A DNA stretch of 34,049 bases from Hyphomonadaceae bacterium (GTDB taxonomy: Bacteria; Pseudomonadota; Alphaproteobacteria; Caulobacterales; Aquidulcibacteraceae): the NCBI GenBank assembly GCA_021731965.1, contig JAKFWI010000228.1, positions 1 through 34,049 on the forward strand. Reading direction: 5' to 3'. The first letter of the stretch is position 1; each line of letters begins with the position of its first letter. Positions 15,193-21,835 of the stretch are shown one piece after another. The notes beneath the pieces were generated by a model. That model saw only the letters and a program-made list of their open reading frames with translations, made no database searches and was not told where the DNA came from. Position numbers and translations under genes: made by a program.

Positions 15193-16767
15193 ATGACTGC
15201 TGAGCGCCAGGACGTCGAAAGCCCCCAGGCACCATCCTACAGCGCCGATCCGGTGCGCTCGCGCTTGGCGCACATTTACCTTTCGGGGGAGGGTGTCGAG
15301 TTCGGGGCGCTGCACGCCGGCTTGGCGATGCCGCCGGGTGCGCGGGTGCGCTATGCTGATTTCGCCGACGCCACCAAGCTGCACGCCTTTTTCCCGGATC
15401 AAAGAGGCATCCGCGCGCCAGACATCATCACCAGCCTGGAGAGCATGGACGCCATCACCCCCGCAAGTTTGGATTTTATCGTTGCCAACCATGTCTTGGA
15501 GCATACGGAAAACCCGTTACGGGCGCTCAAAGCGATTGCCTCGCGCCTGAAGCCCGGGGGCATCGCCTATCTGGCCTTGCCGGATAAGCGCTACACTTTT
15601 GATATACAGCGCGAAATAACGTCCCTCGCGCATATCGTGCGCGATGAAAACGAGGGGCCGGAATGGTCCGCCTTCCGGCATTACGAAGAGTGGGTCACTT
15701 TGGTAGATGGGCTAAGCGGTGCACAACGCGAGGCCAAAATCCGTGAGATGCTCGAGACGCGGGCAAACATTCACTACCATGTCTGGGATCTCCCGGCCAT
15801 GCAGGAAATGTTCGATTACCTTAATCACCGCGAAGACATCGAACTGCAAACCATCGAGCATGTTGTCAATGGAATTGAAGTGATTTGGCTGCTGGAGCGC
15901 AGCAAGACACCAATATCTGCGGCGCGACAGTTACCTCCGCCAACGGCATGCCTGGTTTGTGGGAAAAGTGCATTTGAGACATTTGCGCCGGCATCTCTTG
16001 CCAGTTATCCCGTCTATCTCTGCGGCGCGTGTGGGTTTGCCTTCGCGTGGCCGCGCGTGGCACAGGATTTCACGCATATTCCAGAAGAGGCTTGCTTTGA
16101 CGAATGCTTTATGGAGCACGCGCCGGGCAATGCTGCGTTGGCGCGTGAATTGGATCGCACTGCGCGCGATTTGATGGCTGTCACCGGTGCGGAGCCTGAA
16201 GCTGCATTACATGCACCATCTCTGGAGGAAAAAGGCGCAGCAGGCACGCCGAGCCGAGAGCCTAAAGCCCCCCTGGCCCCGCCGCGTTTGGTGGACGTGG
16301 GCTGCGCCGGCGGCGTGCTATTGCCCTATTTCCGGGCGCTGGGCTGGCAGGTGGAAGGCGTCGATCCATGGCTGGCCGCGGCGAAAGCCGGCCGCAAATA
16401 TCTAAGCGCGCCCATCACCATGGCCAAATTGGCTGACGCCGGCTTGGCGATCCATGCTTATGATTTCGTGCTGGTCCTCGACACTTTGCAATTTGTCGAG
16501 GATCCGCGTGATTTTTTGAGATCCTGCTGCGCTCTGTTGCGCGAAGGCGGGGTGATGATGATCGAGACGCCCAATTTCCACTCCGAGGAATTTCGGATGC
16601 GCGGTGCCGACGCGAGCATGTTTTTGCCCGCCCATCATATCAGCTATTTTTGCGCCGAAAATTTGAGCGCCATGCTGGCTGAGATGGGCTGCGTCCCCTC
16701 AATGACGCTTATCTATGGCGGCGAGAGCCAAGACAGCCGTCTGCGGGTATGGGCGCGCCGGCTTTAG
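15193..16767 (+). CDS. Two-domain SAM methyltransferase with a central zinc ribbon
   Basis: A 524-residue cytosolic protein that reads as a fusion. An N-terminal methyltransferase-like domain (about 25-240) has EFGA in place of the usual glycine-rich motif I, then ANHVLEHTENPLRALKAI and LKPGG. A zinc-ribbon segment follows with Cys253, Cys256, Cys277 and Cys280 (CLVCGK and CGACGF). The C-terminal class I methyltransferase domain (about 365-515) has motif I VDVGCAGG (367-374), Asp391 in GVDPW, and LREGGVMMIETPNF. Such zinc-ribbon methyltransferases occur with glycan and lipopolysaccharide genes, where they modify sugars. The substrate is unknown. AAAGGG lies before the ATG, 45 nt after pccA. 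The segment 335-365 is low-complexity and Ala/Pro-rich. Confidence 0.8.
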   Translation: MTAERQDVESPQAPSYSADPVRSRLAHIYLSGEGVEFGALHAGLAMPPGARVRYADFADATKLHAFFPDQRGIRAPDIITSLESMDAITPASLDFIVANHVLEHTENPLRALKAIASRLKPGGIAYLALPDKRYTFDIQREITSLAHIVRDENEGPEWSAFRHYEEWVTLVDGLSGAQREAKIREMLETRANIHYHVWDLPAMQEMFDYLNHREDIELQTIEHVVNGIEVIWLLERSKTPISAARQLPPPTACLVCGKSAFETFAPASLASYPVYLCGACGFAFAWPRVAQDFTHIPEEACFDECFMEHAPGNAALARELDRTARDLMAVTGAEPEAALHAPSLEEKGAAGTPSREPKAPLAPPRLVDVGCAGGVLLPYFRALGWQVEGVDPWLAAAKAGRKYLSAPITMAKLADAGLAIHAYDFVLVLDTLQFVEDPRDFLRSCCALLREGGVMMIETPNFHSEEFRMRGADASMFLPAHHISYFCAENLSAMLAEMGCVPSMTLIYGGESQDSRLRVWARRL

Positions 16768-16769
16768 GC

Positions 16770-16812
16770 CGGATCCCGATTTGACTGAATCAGGTCAAAC
16801 CGGGTGAATCCG
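16770..16812. terminator. Palindromic hairpin between convergent genes (possible bidirectional terminator)
   Basis: CGGAT-CCCGATTTGAC (16770-16785) pairs with GTCAAACCGGG-tga-ATCCG (16794-16812). Fifteen of 16 positions pair, with one A/C mismatch, a 3-nt TGA bulge and an 8-nt loop. It starts 3 nt after the methyltransferase stop and lies before the stop of the convergent protease gene. The TTTGAC-TGAATCA core looks like a dispersed alphaproteobacterial palindrome. No T-run is present. Confidence 0.5.
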
Positions 16813-16849
16813 CTCTGCGCCGCTGGCCTAGCGGGCTGTCGGGCTGGGG

Positions 16850-19798
16850 TCATGGAGTGCGCACGGCCACATTGGTCGCGCCAACAGTAACGCCATTGGT
16901 GTTTCGTAGGCGCAAGAACACGCGGTTGTTGGCCGGATCAAATGGGATCGCCCCAGTGTTCTGCAGGAAGATGGCGTAAAGCGCGGTTTCTCCATTCGCG
17001 ACTGCGCTGCTGACATTCACGGCCGGGCCCTCGCCAGGGCGGCATTGGCCGGCGCTATCGGTGCGGCACACCAAAAGCGCGACGGGCGGCGTCAGCGGGC
17101 CGCGCTCGGCGGTGGCCACAATCGTCCCCGTCGCCCCGATATTGACGGCCGCCACCGCGAATGCGGCGCTTTCCCCCGACACACCGGGCACATTTATGAT
17201 GCCGTCATTGGTTGGTGTGGCCGCGATGGCCACCAAATCCGGTAAAGGTGTTAACTGCGCGCTCAAAATGAAGGAATTGACTCCATTCACCACTCTAGAG
17301 GCTTCTGTGGCACGGCAACTGATTGAAATGCCGATTTCCGCCTGGTTAAGTGGTGAGTCGGGCGAGATTGCAAACACAAAGTTTTGTTGTCCATTCACAG
17401 GGATCCTTCCTGAGGGCGTGTTCGCATTTCCCACAAGTTGATTGGCTGAATTGGTAGTTTGGTAGGAAAAGAACGTGCTTTGCAACACGCTTGGATCGGC
17501 TCTGGCAAACGGGATGCAACCACTTACTTCCCTGCCCGACGTGTTTAGCATGACTGCGAAGGCCGTTGCCGTTTGGCCTAGAGTAATTGCGCGGGCATAG
17601 GGCAGCACGGCCGCGACGGGCGGCGGGCTAGGCGGGCCTAAGGTTTGAGCGATTCTTAGGGTAATGTTGCCAGTCGCGCTTCCAAATCCATTGATCTGTA
17701 TCCGATAGCGCGTATCGGCAATCGCTTCGAAGGTGATCCTGCTGTCCACGTCGTCAACTTGGATATCGTCGTTTTCCGCGACCAGTTGCAAAGCACTGAC
17801 GGCATCGCCGGTATAGGCTGCGAGCACTGTATCAAAATCTGAGCCAACCGTATCGATGGTTACCGTGCCGTTACCCGGCGCAGTCCAACTCCACCAAACA
17901 CTGGCTGTGCCAGCCGCATTGTTGATGGCGCGTGGCTCGCCCGGCTCGAGGGTTGCTTGGCGGTTTGAACCTGTGGCGGAAGTATTTGTTCCAAATAGCG
18001 CCAGCGCCGCGGCGAACCCATCATTGGCGGGAGGCGGCTCGGCCCGGATGGCGTGCACGGGCACCTCGAAAGAGCGCTGCACGCCATTTTCGGTGCCGGT
18101 GATGATCACAAAACCAGTCTCACGAAAATTGGCAATGGTGTTTGGATTAACTGTGACTTGGATTGAGGTTGAGGCGGAGGGGGCAAGTGTACCACCGGTT
18201 GTGCTCAAGATTAGGATGGGAGAGGTTTCGCTCGCCGACCACGAGATCGTATTGGTCGCCGAGGTGTTTAGCAGCGTCATGGTCAAAGTGGTTGAATTGG
18301 TCTGAGTATTGCTGAACCGCGCTGTTGGGGCGTTGCTGGAGGCCAAACGCAGGCTCTGCTGGAGGAATTGCTGGGCTTGCGCCAGATCTAACCGATGGAA
18401 GGTGAAGTTCGAGCTGATATCGGTGATGCGTAACCCCGTGAAGGCCATCGCCTCGGTGATGTCGCGTATGCTGGCGCTGGGCTGAAACGAGCGCAGCAAG
18501 GCCACCGCACCCGCCACATGCGGCGTGGCCTGCGAGGTCCCGCTCATATTGGCGAATGTATTGGGGCCGACGGTCGACGAGCTAATGCTCAACCCCGGTG
18601 CCAGCACATCCACGATGGGCGAGGTATTGGTAAATGAGGCGATGCCCTCGAACTGTTGGCCGGTCGTGCTATTGGTAAAGATCCCACTGGCCCCGACGGT
18701 AATGGCGTTGCTAATGCAGCCCGGAGAGGAGACGGCGTCATTGAAGCCTTCATTGCCCGAAGCAATCACGGTGGCTACCTGGAGACTGGCCAACGTATTA
18801 ACCGCGAGCGCGCGCGTAATGGAATCGCAGACCGTTTGAAACTCCCCGCCGCCGAGACTCATATTGACGGACGCGACCGCATCACCGGCATTGACGCGAG
18901 CGATCACGTCATTCAAGGCGGCGAGACCATCGGAGGCATTAGATAAGGCTGTCGGCGCGTCGTCATCTGGATCGCGCCCGCCAAAGAAGATTTGATACGC
19001 CCAAATGTTTGCGGCCCGCGCGACGCCGCTTTGCGTGTCATCGCGCCCAGCGCCAATCCCGGCCACATGCGTGCCGTGGGTGCAGCCGGCATATTGGGTG
19101 CCGGTGCTGGTCGTAATGCCCTGGCAGGTGCGGCCGGCACCGGGCCCGATCTCAGACGGGCCGTTATTGGCGCAAAAGCTGCGGCTGGTATCGGTGCCGC
19201 TGCCAGTCGAAAAACACGCCGAGCGCGTAATGCGCGAACTCAAAAACTCATGGGTGTGATCCACGCCCGTATCGGTGGTGACGACGGCAAAGCCACTCCC
19301 TTCGATGCCTTGGTTCCACAAGGTCGGCGCGTTGATGCGCGCCGTGGAGGTCGGCAGGCTGTTGATGCGCTCGATAGTGTCGCGCTCGACCGAGAGCACC
19401 TCCGGATCGGCGCGCCAGGCGGCGATCTCATTTTCCGTGAGGTTGAGGTGCAAGATGGGCAGCTCGGAGTACAGCTTAACAAAGGTGCGGTCGCTGAGGC
19501 CGGCGCGCGCGGCCGCGGCTGCTGCAGGCGCATGTTTCGCCAAAACGCTCAGCATCTTCGCACGCATCATATCGGAGCGCCGTTTCGCACCCGCCGGATC
19601 GCCGGCCCGCAAAGCGGGGATGCCAGTGTCTTTCAGTGCCACAAGCACCGAATAACGGCCATCCTCGGCCTTGGGGGTGAGCATGATCGTCGCGGAGCGG
19701 TTTTGCTTGCCGTCGGCAAAAGCCGCGCCAGTCAGCATCGCGGTGAAAGCCAACAGCACCGAATAAAAACAAGCAGTCGAAGCGATGAGGCGGTTCAT
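16850..19798 (-). CDS. Secreted subtilisin-like serine protease (S8) with C-terminal beta domains
   Basis: A 982-residue exported protease. A Sec signal peptide covers residues 1-29 (ending AAFAD). An inhibitor-I9-like propeptide follows at about 45-145, ending ADPEVLSVERD. The S8 domain spans about 160-470 with catalytic Asp176 (TTDTGVD), His241 (HGTHVAG), oxyanion Asn349 (ASGNEG) and Ser422 (GTSQATP). Downstream is an Ig-like stretch (about 490-585) and a PPC-like beta domain (about 590-717, with SVWWSWTAPGNGTVTIDT). A further region follows with paired Cys near 761/828 and 911/919. Extracellular proteases of this layout are common T2SS substrates. It lies downstream of the gsp genes on the same strand, and its ATG overlaps the stop of a 51-codon frame. 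CAGGACAGAG precedes the start. Confidence 0.93.
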   Translation of the reverse strand: MNRLIASTACFYSVLLAFTAMLTGAAFADGKQNRSATIMLTPKAEDGRYSVLVALKDTGIPALRAGDPAGAKRRSDMMRAKMLSVLAKHAPAAAAAARAGLSDRTFVKLYSELPILHLNLTENEIAAWRADPEVLSVERDTIERINSLPTSTARINAPTLWNQGIEGSGFAVVTTDTGVDHTHEFLSSRITRSACFSTGSGTDTSRSFCANNGPSEIGPGAGRTCQGITTSTGTQYAGCTHGTHVAGIGAGRDDTQSGVARAANIWAYQIFFGGRDPDDDAPTALSNASDGLAALNDVIARVNAGDAVASVNMSLGGGEFQTVCDSITRALAVNTLASLQVATVIASGNEGFNDAVSSPGCISNAITVGASGIFTNSTTGQQFEGIASFTNTSPIVDVLAPGLSISSSTVGPNTFANMSGTSQATPHVAGAVALLRSFQPSASIRDITEAMAFTGLRITDISSNFTFHRLDLAQAQQFLQQSLRLASSNAPTARFSNTQTNSTTLTMTLLNTSATNTISWSASETSPILILSTTGGTLAPSASTSIQVTVNPNTIANFRETGFVIITGTENGVQRSFEVPVHAIRAEPPPANDGFAAALALFGTNTSATGSNRQATLEPGEPRAINNAAGTASVWWSWTAPGNGTVTIDTVGSDFDTVLAAYTGDAVSALQLVAENDDIQVDDVDSRITFEAIADTRYRIQINGFGSATGNITLRIAQTLGPPSPPPVAAVLPYARAITLGQTATAFAVMLNTSGREVSGCIPFARADPSVLQSTFFSYQTTNSANQLVGNANTPSGRIPVNGQQNFVFAISPDSPLNQAEIGISISCRATEASRVVNGVNSFILSAQLTPLPDLVAIAATPTNDGIINVPGVSGESAAFAVAAVNIGATGTIVATAERGPLTPPVALLVCRTDSAGQCRPGEGPAVNVSSAVANGETALYAIFLQNTGAIPFDPANNRVFLRLRNTNGVTVGATNVAVRTP

Positions 19799-19950
19799 GT
19801 CTCTGTCCTGATCAATATTTGGCGAAACAGTCGGCGGCGCAGAACGCGATGAAGATGGCGGCTATCTTGAATAAGCCGGACTAGACTGATCTTGGAGGAA
19901 ACATAGTCCGGCTTTTGGTTCGAGAGTGAGTTAATCAAGTAGTCTTTCAT
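19795..19950 (-). CDS. Possible 51-residue small protein
   Basis: An ATG at 19950 opens a 51-codon frame beginning MKDYLINSLSNQK and ending ILIRTET. The start is 4 nt after the stop of the Ala/Pro-rich exported protein gene. The stop shares ATGA with the protease start. Such tight spacing on both sides argues for a translated gene. The C-terminal half is strongly basic (Arg cluster RVLRRRLFR). Against it, there is no recognisable family or good ribosome site, and part of the frame is the inverted repeat at 19859-19884 and the hairpin at 19873-19914. It may simply be repeat DNA that happens to be open. Confidence 0.4.
   Translation of the reverse strand: MKDYLINSLSNQKPDYVSSKISLVRLIQDSRHLHRVLRRRLFRQILIRTET
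19859..19884 (-). repeat. 26-nt inverted repeat, left copy
   Basis: Read on the minus strand, this copy matches the plus-strand copy at 20774-20799 at 23 of 26 positions (begins CTAGTCCGGCTTATTCA, ends GATAGCCG). The two copies face each other around a 941-bp segment containing the Ala/Pro-rich exported protein gene. Confidence 0.6.
19873..19914 (-). terminator. Perfect 11-bp hairpin between the exported-protein gene and the protease gene
   Basis: AAGCCGGACTA (19873-19883) and TAGTCCGGCTT (19904-19914) are exact inverted repeats with a 20-nt loop. On the minus strand the hairpin lies about 40 nt after the stop of the upstream gene and 75 nt before the protease ATG. It could end or attenuate transcription into the protease gene. 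It overlaps the 26-nt repeat and the 51-codon frame, and there is no T-run in the minus direction. Confidence 0.4.
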
Positions 19951-19954
19951 GCGA

Positions 19955-20647
19955 TCATCTTGGAGCTGCTGCAGTTTGAGCTGGCGGCGCTTGGGGAAGA
20001 CTTCCCCTGGCTGCCTGCAGGGCGGCGGCCAAAGCCTGCGCATCCGCCTGCGCTTGCCGGGTCGCGGCTGCGAGTTGCGCTTGGGCAGCGGGATCGGCCT
20101 CGACCACGCCATTGCGGATTCGCAGGCTGCCGCGTTCCGGGGTTGGCGCGGCCGGCTTGGCCGGTGCAACCTTGGCGCGCAGCAGTTTTTGAACGCGCCC
20201 ATTCGCGGTGAGCTGGGCTGTTTGCGCCGGCACTGGTGCACGCGCGGCTACAGCCGGCGGCGAACCACTGGCCGCTTGTGCGGGTGGCGGCGGGGCTGCT
20301 GGCGCGCTCGCTTGCTGTGTGCCTTTCAGCCCGCTGGCGACTTGAATACGCCCGTCAGCGGTCAAGACATGCCCCTGGCCAGCCAAAAACCGCCGCAGCA
20401 ATTGCGACAAGCTCCCTTCGAATGTGCCAGTCCAGCGCTGATTTGTTGCCACCGGCGCGCCCGTCAGGGTGCGGCCAGAGGCCAGCGCCAAAGCCGCTGC
20501 GATTTCCGGGCTATCTGCCGCCTGCGCGTCGAGCTGATAGATACCCGCGCTGCCCGGCTTTGCCAAAGCAGTCGCGGCGGCGCGCGCTTGGCTCGAGCAA
20601 AGCGTTAGCCCACACAAAGCCGTGAACACCACCAAAGCTCTTAGCAC
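19955..20647 (-). CDS. Exported Ala/Pro-rich protein with a possible STN/N0-like N-terminal domain
   Basis: A 230-residue protein. The GTG at 20647 is chosen because GGAGG lies 6 nt before it; an in-frame TTG one codon upstream is too close. A signal peptide covers residues 1-23 (core LVVFTALCGLTLCSS, then ARA-A). Residues about 35-105 (YQLDAQAADSPEIAAAL, then FEGSLSQLLRRFLAG and GRIQVASG) resemble the STN/N0 fold found at the front of secretins and TonB receptors. The rest is Ala/Pro/Gln-rich, with a coiled-coil-like segment near 185-215. It follows the gsp operon on the same strand, after a repeat-filled gap, and precedes the secreted protease. A periplasmic role linked to secretion is possible but not shown. 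I do not recognise a named family. Confidence 0.65.
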   Translation of the reverse strand: MLRALVVFTALCGLTLCSSQARAAATALAKPGSAGIYQLDAQAADSPEIAAALALASGRTLTGAPVATNQRWTGTFEGSLSQLLRRFLAGQGHVLTADGRIQVASGLKGTQQASAPAAPPPPAQAASGSPPAVAARAPVPAQTAQLTANGRVQKLLRAKVAPAKPAAPTPERGSLRIRNGVVEADPAAQAQLAAATRQAQADAQALAAALQAARGSLPQAPPAQTAAAPR

Positions 20648-20661
20648 CAATCGCCTCCTCT

Positions 20662-20711
20662 AGAGCATTTTCAAAGAAATCGAAGTCGATTTCTGATTCG
20701 AAAAATGCTCT
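20662..20711. repeat. Nested palindromic repeat 1
   Basis: The outer arms AGAGCATTTT (20662-20671) and AAAATGCTCT (20702-20711) are exact 10-bp inverted repeats. Inside, AGAAATCG (20675-20682) and CGATTTCT (20687-20694) form an 8-bp stem with a 4-nt loop. It abuts the ribosome site of the exported-protein gene. The GAGCATTTT arm is of a type I recall as dispersed in alphaproteobacteria. Confidence 0.7.
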
Positions 20712-20722
20712 GATTCAATATG

Positions 20723-20777
20723 CTAGAGCGCATTCGGACGGAAAACCGCAACTCCACTTTTCTTGAATGCGCTCTAG
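20723..20777. repeat. Palindromic repeat 2
   Basis: CTAGAGCGCATTC (20723-20735) and GAATGCGCTCTAG (20765-20777) are exact 13-bp inverted repeats. An inner GAAAA/TTTTC pair (20741-20745 and 20758-20762) encloses the loop. The arms resemble those of repeat 1 (TAGAGC...CATT), and the GGACGGAAAACCGC interior matches a widespread alphaproteobacterial repeat from memory. Confidence 0.7.
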
Positions 20778-20799
20778 CCCGCCTTATTCACGATAGCCG
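20774..20799 (+). repeat. 26-nt inverted repeat, right copy
   Basis: This plus-strand copy (begins CTAGCCCGCCTTATTCA) matches the minus-strand copy at 19859-19884 at 23 of 26 positions, differing at positions 5, 9 and 18. It shares its first 4 nt with the end of palindromic repeat 2. Confidence 0.6.
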
Positions 20800-20951
20800 G
20801 CCGACAGGATGCCCATTGGCCAAAAACCTTTGCCTGCCACCTGAAACAGATACGTCGAGCCCCAAATCGACCAGCAAGCGGCTGACCCTTGTTGAAAACA
20901 GCATATCAGAAGTCGGTGTGCTCCTTCAACATTCGCGAGAGTGCTTACCGC

Positions 20952-21386
20952 TCAATTTGCGTCGGCGTTGCCCGGCGCGGTTGCCGGCGGGCTCAGCAGC
21001 AATGTGGCGTCTTCGAAACGCAGGCCAACGCCGCTCTGCGCGATGCTTTCCACGACCCAACCTCCGATTGTATCGCCCTGCTGCACGCGCGTTTCGATCC
21101 CCGATATCCGCACGAGGGCAGCAGATTTTCCCCCGGTGGTGACAATCCCCAAGACCTTGGCATCGGGCGGTGCCGGCACCGGCGGCGCTTGAGGCGGCAA
21201 AAGTGGTGGCTCGGGCACGCGGCGCGTGGGGGAAAACAGCGGCCGGTCAAGGGCGGCGCGCAAGGTCGGGGCGGCGCGCTGCGCCACCGCCACTGGAGCC
21301 ACTGGCTTTTTGTTCAGGCGATCGACGAGCAGGAGCACGAGCAGCGAACCCGCAATCGCGAACAGCCAAAGCGAGCGTGCATTCAT
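20952..21386 (-). CDS. gspC: T2SS GspC-like inner-membrane protein (HR domain, no PDZ)
   Basis: A 144-residue protein with one N-terminal membrane helix (about 5-21), a Pro-rich linker and a beta-rich domain near residues 75-135. RPLFSPTRR and the KVLGIVTTGG...QGDTIGGWVVESI pattern match the HR domain of GspC, which links the inner-membrane platform to the secretin. Typical GspC is about 270-300 residues with a C-terminal PDZ or coiled coil; that part is absent here. It is the last gene of the gsp run, in the place usually held by gspN, and its ATG overlaps the gspM stop (ATGA). It could be named GspN-like by position. The HR-type sequence makes GspC my preferred call. Confidence 0.65.
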   Translation of the reverse strand: MNARSLWLFAIAGSLLVLLLVDRLNKKPVAPVAVAQRAAPTLRAALDRPLFSPTRRVPEPPLLPPQAPPVPAPPDAKVLGIVTTGGKSAALVRISGIETRVQQGDTIGGWVVESIAQSGVGLRFEDATLLLSPPATAPGNADAN

Positions 21387-21835
21387 GGGCGGCTTTCCTT
21401 GGGCGGAGGGCGCAAACGCGCGGCAACCACCAGATCCGCCTGCAGTCGCGCGCCATCTTCGCGTGCGCGCTTGATGCTTAGGCGCTCCAATTGGAATTGG
21501 CCGGGTGCGGCTTGAACGCGCCCGATAAAGCTCAAAACAGCGGCGTTGGGCCCCTCCACCCGAATTTGCGCGCGCACCTTGCGCCCCTTGGGGGCAACCG
21601 GCAACGGATCGAGCGTGGCCAACCCACTTTGGAGGGCCAATTCGGCTCCCTGCCGCTGCAGAGCGATTGCGCCTTCGCGCGGGCCCGTGGCTTCGATATA
21701 GGCGGCGTTAGCTTGGGGCTGGCGCAAGGTTGGCTGAGCCAGGCAATAGGCTGCCAACGCGCCGAAGGTGAGCCCCAAAGCGAGGAGTCCCGCCAGCACG
21801 CCATAGGCGGTGAGGATGCCGGGTCGCTGCGTCAT
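21383..21835 (-). CDS. gspM: T2SS platform protein GspM
   Basis: A 150-residue protein with one N-terminal membrane helix (about 10-32) and a small periplasmic ferredoxin-like domain (IRVEGPNAAVLSFIGRVQ, then FQLERLSIKR). This is the build of GspM, which forms the inner-membrane platform with GspL and GspF. Sequence identity in this family is low, so the call rests on topology, size and the position directly after gspL. Start and stop both overlap neighbours by ATGA. Confidence 0.75.
   Translation of the reverse strand: MTQRPGILTAYGVLAGLLALGLTFGALAAYCLAQPTLRQPQANAAYIEATGPREGAIALQRQGAELALQSGLATLDPLPVAPKGRKVRAQIRVEGPNAAVLSFIGRVQAAPGQFQLERLSIKRAREDGARLQADLVVAARLRPPPKESRP

Larger units (their letters stand above)
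20648..20951. other. Intergenic region holding palindromic repeats
   Basis: About 300 nt between the GspC-like gene and the Ala/Pro-rich exported protein gene. The half next to the latter carries two tandem palindromes (20662-20711 and 20723-20777) and the right copy of the 26-nt inverted repeat (20774-20799). The remaining 150 nt is AT-richer than its surroundings, with no credible gene. A short plus-strand frame through it runs antisense into the GspC-like gene and has no domain. Confidence 0.6.

Noticed and set aside
20720-21142. 140-codon plus-strand frame after the palindromes
   Set aside because: It starts within repeat DNA and runs antisense into the GspC-like gene, with no recognisable domain.
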